A DNA stretch of 64,000 nt. Origin: Thermogemmatispora sp042408965 (lineage in GTDB: Bacteria; Chloroflexota; Ktedonobacteria; Ktedonobacterales; Ktedonobacteraceae). Shown piece by piece: positions 26,706 through 35,845 of this stretch (position 1 is its first letter; each line of letters opens with the position of its first letter). A model generated the notes under the pieces. That model ran no database searches. It saw only the letters and a list, made by a program, of their open reading frames with translations, and was not told the origin of the DNA. Made by a program: the position numbers and the translations under genes. The stretch lies in contig JBHOQN010000026.1 in NCBI GenBank assembly GCA_042408965.1, positions 1 through 64,000 of the forward strand, given 5' to 3'.

Positions 26706-29042
26706 ATGGGTATTGCTGCTCTGGTTGGTACGCCGATTAAGCGGCGTGAGGACCCCCGCCTGATTACCGGTCAGGCCACCTACGTTGATGATATCAAGCT
26801 CCCTGGCATGCTCTACATGGCTGTGTTGCGCAGTCCCTATGGTCATGCGCGCATTCACAGCATCAACACAGAGGCTGCGAAGCAGGCACCGGGCGTTGTG
26901 GCGGTGTACACGGCTGAGGATCTGAAGGGGGTCGTCGGACATATCCCGGTGGCTGCGCCCCTCCCGCCTCACATTACGAATGGCATGGGCCGGCGTGGTC
27001 CGCTGGCTGAAGGTAAGGTGCGTTTCTATGGCGACCCACTGGCGGTGGTGATCGCCGATGGCCGCTATGCCGCGCGCGATGCGCTCGATCTGATCGACGT
27101 TGACTACGAGCCTCTACCGGCTGTTGTCGATGCTGAGAAGGCTGCTCAGCCCGATGCTCCGCTGCTCTATGAGGAGTTTGGTACGAACGTCGCGCTCTCC
27201 ATGCGTCCTCCTACCGATGAGATCGACAGGGTCTTCGAGGAGACCAGGGCCAGCGGTGGCATTGTGGTCAAGCAGCGCATGGTTAATCACCGCCTGGCGC
27301 CCTCGCCGATGGAGACGCGCGGGGTGGTGGCCGAGTTCCGCAAGGCCGATCGCCAGTTGACCGTCTGGAGTTCCTCGCAGATCCCTCATCTGCTGCGCAA
27401 CTATCTCGCCGAGCAATTGGGACTCCCTCTGCATCAGGTGCGTGTGGTGGTCCCCGAAGTAGGTGGTGGCTTCGGTTGCAAGCTCAATATCTACCCTGAG
27501 GAGGCCCTGGCCGCCTTTGCGGCCATGAAGACCGGTCGCCCGGTCAAATGGATCGAGGATCGCAGTGAGAACCTGGCGGTGACCATCCATGGCCGTGATC
27601 AGGTTGACTATGTGGAAGTGGCGGCCACTCGTGAAGGGAAGATCACCGGCCTGAAGGTACACGTCGTCTCCGATCTGGGCGCCTATCTGCAATTCTTCAC
27701 TGACGTCATCGCCATCGCCTTTACGCTGCCGATGATCTGCGGCTGCTACGACATTCCTGCGGCCTATGGGAGCTGCGATATTGTCTTTACCAACAAGGCT
27801 CCCACTGATGCCTATCGCGGCGCCGGTCGCCCCGAGGCTGCCTACCTGGTGGAGCGGGCGGTTGATCTGGTGGCCCACGAGCTGGGCAAGGACCCTGCTG
27901 AGGTGCGCCTGCTCAATTTTGTCAAGCCGGAGCAGTTCCCGCACAAGATGCCCACGGGGGCGGTCTATGACAGCGGCAACTATCACGCGGCGCTGGAGAA
28001 GGCGCTGCAGCTCGCCGATTATAAGAATCTCCGTGCTGAGCAGGAGCGTAAGCGAGCGCAGGGCAAGCTGATGGGCATTGGCATCTCCTCCTACGTAGAG
28101 ATCTGCGGCATTGGTCCCAAGGGAACCACCCCCTTCGGCCTCTACGAGAGTGCCCGTGTGCGCGTGGACCAGAGTGGCGATGTGCTGATCTATACAGGCT
28201 CCTCGCCGCATGGCCAGGGTGAAGAAACCACGTTTGCCCAGATCGCCGCCGAGGAGTTTGGCATCCCGGTCGATCGCGTCCTGGTGCTCCATGGCGATAC
28301 TGACTCGACCCCTGAGGGACGTGGCACCTATGGCAGCCGTACCACGGCGGTCGGTGGCAGCGCCGTCTACAATGCTGTCCAGAAGCTCAAGGAGAAGATG
28401 AAGCAGATCGCGGCCCATATGCTGGAGGCCAGCGCCGAGGATGTGACCCTCGAGGATGGCAAGTTCCTCGTTGCCGGAGCCCCGCAGAAAGCTGTCACGT
28501 TCGCCGAGGTGGCGACGGCGGCCAATCTCTCGAACACACTGCCGCCTGGCATTGAGCCGGGACTGGAAACAACGGTCTTCTTCGAGCCGGAAGCCTGTAC
28601 CTTCCCCTTCGGCACGCATATCTGCGTCGTCGAGATCGACAAAGATACTGGCGAGGTGCACATTGTGCGCTATGTCGCCGTTGACGATTGTGGACGTCAG
28701 CTCAACCCCCTGCTCGTGGCGGGTCAGGTCCACGGTGGCATTGTCCAGGGCGTCGGTCAGGCTCTTATGGAGGGGATCGTCTACGACGAAAGTGGTCAAT
28801 TGCTCACCTCCTCGTTCATGGACTATGCCATGCCGCTGGCCTCGGAGCTGCCCTCGTTCGAGCTGGATCATACGGTGACTCTGACGCCCGTCAATCCGCT
28901 GGGAGTGAAGGGCGTTGGCGAGGCTGGCACGATTGCGGCCACTCCGGCGGTCGCCAGCGCTGTGGCTGATGCGCTGGGGGTGGCGCACATCGATATTCCC
29001 TTTACGCCGGAGCGGATCTACCAGGCCATCCACCAGGCATGA
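26706..29042 (+). CDS. coxL: Molybdopterin-binding large subunit, form II CoxL-like
   Basis: The 778-residue protein has the xanthine-oxidase-family large-subunit fold: RREDPRLITGQATYVDDIKL at the N-terminus, PYGHARI, GGGFGCKLNIYPEE, GSSPHGQGEETTFAQIA and GVKGVGEAG with the glutamate (KGVGEAG) that acts as base. The active-site loop reads AYRGAGR (369-375), which marks form II, whereas proven form I CO dehydrogenases carry AYxCSFR. So this is a CoxL-like molybdenum hydroxylase; CO as substrate is not assured. ATG 26706 has AAGGA about 10 bases upstream. It follows coxS by 76 bases and precedes coxM by 100. Confidence 0.92.
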   Translation: MGIAALVGTPIKRREDPRLITGQATYVDDIKLPGMLYMAVLRSPYGHARIHSINTEAAKQAPGVVAVYTAEDLKGVVGHIPVAAPLPPHITNGMGRRGPLAEGKVRFYGDPLAVVIADGRYAARDALDLIDVDYEPLPAVVDAEKAAQPDAPLLYEEFGTNVALSMRPPTDEIDRVFEETRASGGIVVKQRMVNHRLAPSPMETRGVVAEFRKADRQLTVWSSSQIPHLLRNYLAEQLGLPLHQVRVVVPEVGGGFGCKLNIYPEEALAAFAAMKTGRPVKWIEDRSENLAVTIHGRDQVDYVEVAATREGKITGLKVHVVSDLGAYLQFFTDVIAIAFTLPMICGCYDIPAAYGSCDIVFTNKAPTDAYRGAGRPEAAYLVERAVDLVAHELGKDPAEVRLLNFVKPEQFPHKMPTGAVYDSGNYHAALEKALQLADYKNLRAEQERKRAQGKLMGIGISSYVEICGIGPKGTTPFGLYESARVRVDQSGDVLIYTGSSPHGQGEETTFAQIAAEEFGIPVDRVLVLHGDTDSTPEGRGTYGSRTTAVGGSAVYNAVQKLKEKMKQIAAHMLEASAEDVTLEDGKFLVAGAPQKAVTFAEVATAANLSNTLPPGIEPGLETTVFFEPEACTFPFGTHICVVEIDKDTGEVHIVRYVAVDDCGRQLNPLLVAGQVHGGIVQGVGQALMEGIVYDESGQLLTSSFMDYAMPLASELPSFELDHTVTLTPVNPLGVKGVGEAGTIAATPAVASAVADALGVAHIDIPFTPERIYQAIHQA

Positions 29043-29142
29043 GTGGAGAACGGATCGGGTGAGCGCTGTTCCAGGGCGCTCGCCCTGATCTCGCGCATGC
29101 CCTCACGCTCTGTCAAGCACACGAAGAGGAGGATTCGTTTCT

Positions 29143-30012
29143 ATGATCCCAGCAGCATTCGAGTACCATCCCGCCACCTCTGTGGATGAAGCGATTGCGC
29201 TGCTCTCGCAGTACGGCGACGACGCCAAGCTCCTGGCGGGTGGCCATAGCCTTATTCCGACGATGAAGCTGCGTCTGGCGCAACCGGCGCACTTGATTGA
29301 TATTGGCAGAATCTCTGGCCTCGCCTATATCCGCGAAGAGAACGGGGCGATTGCGCTCGGTGCCCTGACGACCTATGTGACTATCGAGCGCTCGGATCTG
29401 CTGCGGCGCCACTTCGCGCTGCTTCCTGAGTGCGCCGCTCTGATCGGCGATCCTCAGGTGCGCAACCGCGGCACGATTGGTGGGAGCATCTCGCATGCCG
29501 ATCCCTCCGCCGATATGCCAGGGGTGGTGCGGGCGCTCAGGGCGGAGATCCGTGTGCGCGGGCCCAACGGCGAGCGCACGCTGAACGCTGACGATTTCTT
29601 CCTGGGCACCTTTACGACGGCGCTGGAGCCTGGCGAGATCGTCACTGAGATTCGCCTGCCCCTGCCGCCGGCCCGCACGGGAAGTGCCTACACCAAGCTG
29701 GCAAACAAAGCCTCTCACTATGCTGTGGCCGGTTGTGCGGCGCTGATCTCGCTCGGCGGCGACGGCACCTGCGAAGCGGCCAGCGTGGTCATCACCGGGG
29801 CAGCCACCATGCCGACGCGCGCCTCGGCCGTCGAGGCGGCTCTGCAGGGCAGACAGCTCAGCGAGTCGGTGGTCGCGGAGGCGGCCGCCCGGGCCGCTGA
29901 TGGATTGGAGCTGATGGAGGATATCCACGGCTCGAAAGCTTATCGCGCCCAGATGGCTGGTGTCATGGCCCGCCGCGCCATTCTCAGAGCCCTGGAGCGC
30001 GCACAGGGCTAG
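29143..30012 (+). CDS. coxM: FAD-binding medium subunit (CoxM-like)
   Basis: The 289-residue protein has the two FAD diphosphate motifs AGGHSLIP (residues 32-39) and RNRGTIGGSISHADPSAD (about 107-124), then the CO-dehydrogenase C-terminal domain from about 175. It passes electrons from the iron-sulphur subunit to the acceptor. AGGAGG precedes the ATG by about 9 bases. The order S-L-M is that of form II clusters; form I is M-S-L. It ends the structural operon; the maturation genes lie about 9.4 kb downstream. Confidence 0.92.
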   Translation: MIPAAFEYHPATSVDEAIALLSQYGDDAKLLAGGHSLIPTMKLRLAQPAHLIDIGRISGLAYIREENGAIALGALTTYVTIERSDLLRRHFALLPECAALIGDPQVRNRGTIGGSISHADPSADMPGVVRALRAEIRVRGPNGERTLNADDFFLGTFTTALEPGEIVTEIRLPLPPARTGSAYTKLANKASHYAVAGCAALISLGGDGTCEAASVVITGAATMPTRASAVEAALQGRQLSESVVAEAAARAADGLELMEDIHGSKAYRAQMAGVMARRAILRALERAQG

Positions 30013-30120
30013 CCTGTTACGTCAGAGCTGGAGCGGGGAGTGGCTTCACTCGGCGCGGCTGCGTCGGGGCCGAGGGTGCTGCCCGCTCTGGCGTTGCACG
30101 GGGATCTTTTGCGGCTGACT

Positions 30121-30957
30121 TCAGAGATCGAGGCGGTAGAGACGGCGCGCTGTTTCGCGCCAGAGCTGGGCCCGTTCGTAAGCGCTCAGGCTGGCGGTCG
30201 CCATGTGCAGCAACCTGACCCCCTCGATGTAGGAGGCGCTCAGCGTGCTGACGGGCCAGTCGCTGGCAAAGAGGAGGCGGTCGGCGTCAAAAAGAGCCAG
30301 GGCTGCCTCCACATAGGTCTGCAGTGTCTCCGGGCGCAGCGGCGGAGGCTCGGCGAGCGAGACATAGGCAGAGAACTTCATCACAACGTTGGGCTGCGCG
30401 GCCAGGGGCGCCAGGCGCTCCTGCCATGCCTGCACACCGTCGGGAACCAGCGGCAGTCCTGCCAGGTGATCGATGACAAACTGGGTCCGCTCTTGCGCGG
30501 CGATCAGTGCGATGGCTCGCTCCAGCGTCGCTCCATCGATGAGCAGGTCACAGGACAGGCCCTGGGCGGCCAGGATGTTCAACCCTGGGCGTAGCTGCTC
30601 CCAGTCCTGCTCTGGCGAGAGCGTGGGGCGTACTCCTTTGAAGAGGGGCTGCTCCTGCAGGCGAGCCAGGATCTCGTCTAGATCGGGGGCCCTCAGATCG
30701 ACCCAGCCAACCACGCCTTTGATGTGCGGATAGCGTGCAGCCAGCGTCAGCAGCCAGGCGGTCTCGTCCAGCGAGCTGTCTGCCTGAATGAGGACGCTGT
30801 AGCGCACGCCCACCTCCTCCATCTGCGGCAGGACCTCTTCCGGCAGATAGTCGCGGTTAAGGACTGGCTCGTTAACCTGTCGATGCCACTGGTACTCAAA
30901 GCGTGCAAGCTGCCAGCAGTGCTGGTGAGCATCGACGGCTGTCTCTGGCTCGCCCAT
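30121..30957 (-). CDS. Amidohydrolase-2 family TIM-barrel hydrolase
   Basis: The 278-residue protein begins with VDAHQHCWQ (metal-binding HxH replaced in register as H-x-H of DAHQH), has VGWVDLRAPD, VIDHLAGLP near the middle and FASDWPVS (about 235-242) with the metal-binding Asp. It belongs to COG3618, which includes L-fuconolactone and 4-sulfomuconolactone hydrolases. The lactone or amide cut here is not known. ATG 30957 has AAGGAGG 6 bases upstream. It faces coxM (convergent). Confidence 0.85.
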   Translation of the reverse strand: MGEPETAVDAHQHCWQLARFEYQWHRQVNEPVLNRDYLPEEVLPQMEEVGVRYSVLIQADSSLDETAWLLTLAARYPHIKGVVGWVDLRAPDLDEILARLQEQPLFKGVRPTLSPEQDWEQLRPGLNILAAQGLSCDLLIDGATLERAIALIAAQERTQFVIDHLAGLPLVPDGVQAWQERLAPLAAQPNVVMKFSAYVSLAEPPPLRPETLQTYVEAALALFDADRLLFASDWPVSTLSASYIEGVRLLHMATASLSAYERAQLWRETARRLYRLDL

Positions 30958-30998
30958 CACCTTCCTCCTTGCTCAGGTTCCTCCTGGCTACGGCGCCG

Positions 30999-31394
30999 TC
31001 AATGTCCGTGATGTCCACTGTCAACGCTGGTATGCGAGATATGGGAGGGATGCGAGGACGGCGCATGATGGCTGATGCTAGAATGCTGCTGGTGGTGCGT
31101 GTGAGACGGACCGGAGCTATGGCCTGCTTTGCGCCCTTCTATGGCGTGCTCTGGCGTCGGAGCATGACGGTGGTGGCTGTGATGCTGGCCGGCCGTTCGT
31201 ACAGAACCTCTTGCATCGTCTGTCGAGTCGCCAGCCATGTCTGCCAGGGCCTCACCGCTCAGCTCACCTCCGCTGCGGCTGTGTCGCGGTCGCTGTGGGC
31301 CTTTGCTGGCCCTCCGATTGCTCAGGCCAACGATGAGGCTGATCAGCAGGATGAGCAGGAGAAGAAAGGCGAATCCTCCGATGAGAAAAAGCAT
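30999..31394 (-). CDS. Small membrane-anchored protein with histidine-rich tail
   Basis: The 131-residue protein has one N-terminal span (FLIGGFAFLLLLILLISLIVGL, about residues 3-24) and a low-complexity tail with about 20 His, most in HH or HxH pairs (HHSHHRHAP, HTHHQQHSS, ending GHHGH). The charge pattern places the tail in the cytoplasm, which is a guess. Such tails bind Ni, Zn or Cu in other families. GAGGAGG lies about 10 bases before the ATG, and a promoter with a dyad is upstream, so the gene is likely real. No homolog recognised. Confidence 0.65.
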   Translation of the reverse strand: MLFLIGGFAFLLLLILLISLIVGLSNRRASKGPQRPRHSRSGGELSGEALADMAGDSTDDARGSVRTAGQHHSHHRHAPTPEHAIEGRKAGHSSGPSHTHHQQHSSISHHAPSSHPSHISHTSVDSGHHGH

Positions 31395-31444
31395 GGGCGC
31401 GGCACCTCCTCTCTGGGAAAGATAGGGTTATAGACGCATCTGGT

Positions 31445-31474
31445 AGTCTACCACACTCAGCGTGAAAGTGTAAA
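31445..31474 (-). promoter_or_regulatory. Promoter of the His-rich gene with overlapping dyad
   Basis: Minus strand: TTTACA (31474-31469), 18-base spacer, TAGACT (31450-31445). The dyad TGGTAG-T-CTACCA (31441-31453) covers the -10 and could be an operator. Confidence 0.45.
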
Positions 31475-31819
31475 TAGTGGAAGACGTAGTCTCAGAGAGG
31501 GCAGAAGCCGAGGGTGCCGAGCCTGCGGCCCTGCTGGAGCAGGTGATCATCGGTTCCGCGCTCGGGAAGAGCGCCGGGGCCACGCCGTCTCCCCTGCCGG
31601 GCGCCACCTTCCCCAGGGATGGCCCGACTCTTCCTCGCCGGGTGGCGCACACCTGGCCGGGCGTCACCCTCCCGAGCGGGCCCCTCCTGCGGCGACCCTG
31701 CCGCGAGGCTCGACAGGTGCCAGAAGCAACGCCAGGGTCCTGCTGGCCGGCCGCCGCGCTACCTGGAAGACCTGGAGGCGCTCACGGGAGTCTGCCAGTT
31801 CGGGGTCGCTTGGACACCC

Positions 31820-31848
31820 TTGACCGCACGTGCTCCCGATGCTATCGT
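31820..31848 (+). promoter_or_regulatory. Promoter of the M29 aminopeptidase
   Basis: TTGACC (31820-31825), 17-base spacer ending TGC, then TATCGT (31843-31848). Confidence 0.5.
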
Positions 31849-31942
31849 CAAGGGGGCTCTTATCAGCATGCAGCGCACGCCTGATTGGGGATGGAAACGT
31901 CATTACAAGCGTGCTGGACAGAAACTACAAGAGGTACAAAAC

Positions 31943-33052
31943 ATGTATGATATTCGGATCGAGCGCTGGGCACGGACGATCGTCGCCTACTGTCTGCAGG
32001 TGAATGCTGGGCAGACCGTGGCGCTGCAGGCGTCGCCGCTGGCCCAGCCGCTGATTGAGGCGGTCTATCATGAGCTTCTGACCGTGGGGGCCTATCCGCT
32101 GCCGTTGATCTCTCTCGATAGCCTCGATGAGATGCTTTTGCGAGAGGGCAGCGCTGACCAGTTGCGCCATGTGCCCTTGCTGCTGGAGGGCTTTGCGGAT
32201 CGCGTCGATGCACGTCTGGCCATCGGCGCGGCGGCCAATACCCGTGCCCTGAGCAGCATCGATCCTGAACGCCTGGCGCTTCGCCACGAGGCCCAGGGCC
32301 GGCTGAGGCAGCGCCTGCAGTCGCGAGAACCAGAGAAGGCGGACCAGCATCGCTGGTGTCTGACGCTCTATCCGACCCAGGGCTATGCCCAGGATGCTGG
32401 CATGTCGCTGCACGAATTTGAGGAGTTTGTCTTTGAGGCCTGTTTCCTCAACGATGCTGATCCGGCGGCTCGCTGGCAGGAGCTCTCGGGACAGCAGCAG
32501 CGCCTGGTGGACTGGCTGAACGGGCGTCGCAGCGTGCACGTGCGCGCAGAGGGAACCGACCTCAGGCTCTCGATTGAGGGACGGCGCTTTATCAACAGCG
32601 ATGGCCGTCGTAACTTTCCCAGTGGAGAGGTCTTTACCAGTCCTGTGGAGGAGAGCCTCGAGGGAGAGATCACCTTTGATGTGCCCTCCTCAGTGGGCGG
32701 GCGTGCCGTTGAGGGGGTGCATCTGGTCTTTGAGCGTGGCAGAGTGGTGGAGGCCAGCGCACAGCAGGGAGGCGACTATCTGGAGCGCATGCTCCATCTC
32801 GACGAGCGGGCCTGCTACGCTGGTGAGTTCGCCTTTGGCAATAACTGGCGGATTCAGCGGCCCACGCGCCATATTCTCTTTGATGAGAAGATTGGTGGTA
32901 CGATCCACCTGGCCCTCGGCGCCAGCTATCCCGAAGCCGGGGGCCTCAATCGCTCGGCGCTGCACTGGGATCTGATCTGCGATCTGCGCAAGGGTGGCGA
33001 GGTGCTGGTTGACGACGTGCTCTTCCTGAAGGATGGGAAGATCCTGGTCTGA
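31943..33052 (+). CDS. M29-family aminopeptidase
   Basis: The 369-residue protein matches the thermophilic metallo-aminopeptidase family M29 (AmpS/AmpT). The five metal ligands can be placed: Glu229 (FPSGEVFTSP), Glu295 (YAGEFAFGNN), His322 (GTIHLALG), His341 and Asp343 (LHWDLICD). Such enzymes remove N-terminal residues from peptides in the cytoplasm with Co or Zn. The frame is open from 31619, but ATG 31943 (MYDIRIERWARTIV) gives the usual N-terminus and has AGAGG 8 bases upstream. It converges with the epimerase gene across a long inverted repeat at 33082-33128. Confidence 0.9.
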   Translation: MYDIRIERWARTIVAYCLQVNAGQTVALQASPLAQPLIEAVYHELLTVGAYPLPLISLDSLDEMLLREGSADQLRHVPLLLEGFADRVDARLAIGAAANTRALSSIDPERLALRHEAQGRLRQRLQSREPEKADQHRWCLTLYPTQGYAQDAGMSLHEFEEFVFEACFLNDADPAARWQELSGQQQRLVDWLNGRRSVHVRAEGTDLRLSIEGRRFINSDGRRNFPSGEVFTSPVEESLEGEITFDVPSSVGGRAVEGVHLVFERGRVVEASAQQGGDYLERMLHLDERACYAGEFAFGNNWRIQRPTRHILFDEKIGGTIHLALGASYPEAGGLNRSALHWDLICDLRKGGEVLVDDVLFLKDGKILV

Positions 33053-33081
33053 GAGGCCGCCTCGCTGGCTGGAGGCGAGCT

Positions 33082-33128
33082 AGGAAGGTCCCGCCGTTAC
33101 TTACGCACGGGCTAGCCGGGACCTTCCT
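33082..33128. terminator. Long inverted repeat between convergent genes
   Basis: AGGAAGGTCCCG (33082-33093) and its perfect complement CGGGACCTTCCT (33117-33128) flank a 23-base loop. It lies between two converging stops and could act as a two-way terminator, though no T run follows. Confidence 0.55.
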
Positions 33129-33148
33129 GACGCTCTTGCTGAGTTCGC

Positions 33149-34105
33149 TCAGGCTGACTTCAAATACGGGGAGAGTTTGAGGATCTGTCGGCGCACCACA
33201 GGACGCAGCAGCGGCATCAGCGTACGGATCGGGGCTGGCGGACCAGCGTACTGCGCCACGTCGCGAATGATCTCTTCAAAAGAGTGGCGCTGATACTGCA
33301 GCAGGCGCTGACTCTCTTCGGTGTCCAGCCAGTCGGTGCAATAGGGATCGTGCCCGAAGGCCTGCTCTGGTAGATGGCCCACGCCCATCACCTCCAGCAT
33401 GCGCTCGAGGTAGTCGCGGTAGCGCACCTGGCACGAGGGACCACCGCCGATCAGCCAGATTCTGCCCCAGATCTCCTCGCGGACGATGCCGTTGGCCACG
33501 GCCAGCCCGGCATCATAGGTGTGCAACATCTCCAGGCGGGTATCGAGCGGGATACGGTACATGATAGGATGGATCGGGCGCGGCCCCAGGGGAGGCACGT
33601 CGGCGAAGCGAAAGATCGACCAGGTCAGGCCGGAACGCCTCAGGAGCTCCTCGCCTTCCAGCTTGTGGCGGCTGTAATCGTCGGTGGCCTGGACAGGATC
33701 AGTGACCTTGCGCGGTGGTGGCTGATCCTGCGTATGCCCAAAGACATCCAGGCTGGAGCTAAAGAGAAAGCGTGGCGGCTGTGGCTGCTGGCGCGCGAGG
33801 TCGATGATCGTGCGTGTGCCGAGCAAGTTGACCTCGTAGGCGAGCTGCGGATGGTCGTCGGACTCCGGCGGAAGGATCGCTGCCAGGTGTACCACGACCT
33901 CCTGGTCCTGGAGGGCAGCAGCGACTGTCTCCGCCTGACGTATATCACCCCAGTGGATCTCGACCTGGCCAGCGACCTGCCGCGCCTTCTTCTCGTTTCG
34001 CGGATTTTTGATGTCGAAACAGCGTACGCGATGTCCCTGGCGAATGAGTTCCTGAACGGCGCTGAAACCGATATTGCCGAACGCACCGGTCAGTACAACC
34101 CTCAT
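33149..34105 (-). CDS. NAD-dependent epimerase/dehydratase (extended SDR)
   Basis: The 318-residue protein has the Rossmann motif TGAFGNIG (residues 6-13), the acidic residue after the second strand (CFDIKN), HLAAILPP, SSLDVFG and the catalytic YSRHK (about 146-150). The substrate is not evident; the last 60 residues differ from sugar-nucleotide epimerases. AAGGAG lies 6 bases before the ATG. It follows the two-gene unit above by 66 bases on the same strand. Confidence 0.85.
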   Translation of the reverse strand: MRVVLTGAFGNIGFSAVQELIRQGHRVRCFDIKNPRNEKKARQVAGQVEIHWGDIRQAETVAAALQDQEVVVHLAAILPPESDDHPQLAYEVNLLGTRTIIDLARQQPQPPRFLFSSSLDVFGHTQDQPPPRKVTDPVQATDDYSRHKLEGEELLRRSGLTWSIFRFADVPPLGPRPIHPIMYRIPLDTRLEMLHTYDAGLAVANGIVREEIWGRIWLIGGGPSCQVRYRDYLERMLEVMGVGHLPEQAFGHDPYCTDWLDTEESQRLLQYQRHSFEEIIRDVAQYAGPPAPIRTLMPLLRPVVRRQILKLSPYLKSA

Positions 34106-34171
34106 ACATGACTCCTTCTCAAATGAGCTTGCGCGTAGGTGTGAAAGCCTCTCGCTGCATGGATCTTTGTA

Positions 34172-35194
34172 TTACTGCAGGGGAGAGGAACGGCCCGCTC
34201 GACTTGCCCGCTCGCTGAGATGCTGGATTTCGGGGAGCAGAGGATCAAGCGGAGTTCCTGTCGCCTGGGTAAACACGACGGGGGTCTGCTGAAGACGGGC
34301 ACGCTGTAACTGCCGTCCGACGTAGTTCACGGCCATCTGCGTGCGTTCCAGCAGTTCTGCCTTCCATTTCCATTCCTGGGCGTGGTTGAGCAGGTTGTTG
34401 AGGGGAACGGCGATCTGCCAGAGGACCCCCTCCTGTCCTGGGGGTACACGCGCCTCCAGGTTCCCATTGGCCACAGCGGCGTGTACCTGGGCGATGACGG
34501 TGATGCCCTCTTCGAGCTGGCGCTGCTCCTGAGCGCGCTGACGCTGGAACTCGGCGATCTCTTTCTGTAATGCGATGATTTCTTCTGCGCGATCTGCTCG
34601 GCGAATGGTGGCGATAAGATAGCGCATGATAACGTAGGTGATAATGCCTACAATCAGTTGGAGCGCGATCGGCAGCGCGACCATGATCGAGCCGTAGCCC
34701 AGGCTGATCCAGCGATCATACTCGGCCGTGTGATGCTGGAAGAGGGTTAAGAGAACAATAACCAGACAATTGAAGAAGCTCGTCACCAGGGAGGCGACGG
34801 GCGGCATCAGTGCGCCGGAGAGCACTACGGGAATAACGAGCGCGCTGAAGATTCCGATGTAGACGGGGTCGAGCGGATTGGTAATCAGGTTCCCGACTGA
34901 GTTGATGACCGCGTTCATAACCAGCAGGGCGGCGGCGGTAATATTCAACCCCCAGCGATTCATGAGGGGGGAAGCCAGGGCGCAGAGAAACGCTGTGCCC
35001 TCGATCCAGGGCGCGATCCGGTTGATCGAGGTCAGCGCGCCATAAACGAACGCCAGCAGACTCAGGGGGACTATGACCAGAGCGAACATGCTGGTGAGAC
35101 GCGCATAGCGCGCACGTTCGCGCTCAGCCGGCGTTGTTTCTGGCAGATGCCTGGGGAGGGTCAGGCCGTACCACCAGGCAAGCAGGGATTTCAT
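34172..35194 (-). CDS. Six-span membrane protein with HAMP-like and coiled-coil cytoplasmic part
   Basis: The 340-residue protein has six hydrophobic spans up to about residue 195, then a long charged helix (RADRAEEIIALQKEIAEFQR...) and a HAMP-like segment (about 245-280: VHAAVANGNLEARVP, LWQIAVPLNNLL). No kinase, cyclase or methyl-accepting part follows, so it may be a sensor that talks to a separate partner. GGAGG lies 5 bases before the ATG. The gene upstream, 24 bases away on the same strand, encodes a DUF4388-like protein, and the two likely form one operon. Confidence 0.75.
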   Translation of the reverse strand: MKSLLAWWYGLTLPRHLPETTPAERERARYARLTSMFALVIVPLSLLAFVYGALTSINRIAPWIEGTAFLCALASPLMNRWGLNITAAALLVMNAVINSVGNLITNPLDPVYIGIFSALVIPVVLSGALMPPVASLVTSFFNCLVIVLLTLFQHHTAEYDRWISLGYGSIMVALPIALQLIVGIITYVIMRYLIATIRRADRAEEIIALQKEIAEFQRQRAQEQRQLEEGITVIAQVHAAVANGNLEARVPPGQEGVLWQIAVPLNNLLNHAQEWKWKAELLERTQMAVNYVGRQLQRARLQQTPVVFTQATGTPLDPLLPEIQHLSERASRAGRSSPLQ

Positions 35195-35218
35195 AGGGTC
35201 CTCCGTCTTCGCTGAGAT

Positions 35219-35845
35219 TTAACTAATCACACCAAGGGTGCGCAGAGTGGTCAGGGCCTCCTCGACGACAGCCGGCGACAGGTTGAGCTGTGCTTTGATC
35301 TGCTCGACTGTGCGCTCTCCATTGACCATCGTAAAGACCAGACGCAAGACCAGGCGCTGTTTCATGGTGAAGCTGTTGAGCAGATGGGCGTCCAGAGGCC
35401 TGAGCTGTCTTGGAGCCTGAGAAAAGGCTGGTGGAGCAGGACTACTGGCCTCTGGAAGCGAGGGCTGTATCAGCGAGTGCAGGACGTGCTCGACGTCGGG
35501 CTGGATACGTACCTGCCATTGGTCTCTGGCGCGCAATGTGGCATACGCATCGGCTCCGCTGGCGAGGATCATCCCGCTCGGAGTCTGAATCAGGCATTCG
35601 AGCACGGTGCCCTCCTTGAGGAAGATCACGCCCCGGCAGGGTTCACGCAGGGCAGGCACGTTCACTGATGTCGAGAGAATCGCGGATTGCCCTTGCAGAT
35701 AGTCCAGAAGTGTTTGCAGATCAAGATAATATACCTTATCCATGAGAGTATATCGTCCTGCTCGTTTTAGTAGGAAGACAGCGCTGTCTGGCTCCTTACT
35801 TTCGATGATTCTGGGTAGGTCTGGCTGGTGTATTCCAGTATGCAT
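35219..35845 (-). CDS. DUF4388-like protein with C-terminal winged-helix-like segment
   Basis: The 208-residue protein has a middle part like PatA/DUF4388 (VYYLDLQTLLDYLQGQ, GVIFLKEGTVLECLI, about 38-100) and a helical end (MKQRLVLRLVFTMVNGERTVEQIKAQLNLSPAVVEEALTTLRTLG split over about 160-205) like a winged helix. Such proteins are often tied to two-component or gliding/regulatory systems. The start is uncertain: ATG 35845 has AGAAGG 5 bases upstream; ATG 35743 would remove 34 residues. Paired with the six-span protein just downstream. Confidence 0.65.
   Translation of the reverse strand: MHTGIHQPDLPRIIESKEPDSAVFLLKRAGRYTLMDKVYYLDLQTLLDYLQGQSAILSTSVNVPALREPCRGVIFLKEGTVLECLIQTPSGMILASGADAYATLRARDQWQVRIQPDVEHVLHSLIQPSLPEASSPAPPAFSQAPRQLRPLDAHLLNSFTMKQRLVLRLVFTMVNGERTVEQIKAQLNLSPAVVEEALTTLRTLGVIS

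Larger units (their letters stand above)
31395..31942. other. Divergent intergenic region with two promoters
   Basis: No gene is recognised. A minus-strand promoter for the His-rich gene lies at the left and a plus-strand promoter for the aminopeptidase at the right, both listed separately. The frame open from 31619 has atypical Arg/Pro/Gly-rich translation before the true start. Confidence 0.6.

Noticed and set aside
27114..29033. Long open frame (639 codons) on the minus strand across coxL
   Set aside because: It mirrors coxL in a GC-rich gene; its translation has no family motif and no ribosome site, while coxL has full conserved motifs.
26706..29042. Calling CoxL a proven CO dehydrogenase (form I)
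   Set aside because: The loop is AYRGAGR, not the AYxCSFR of form I, and the gene order is S-L-M; only a form II assignment is justified.
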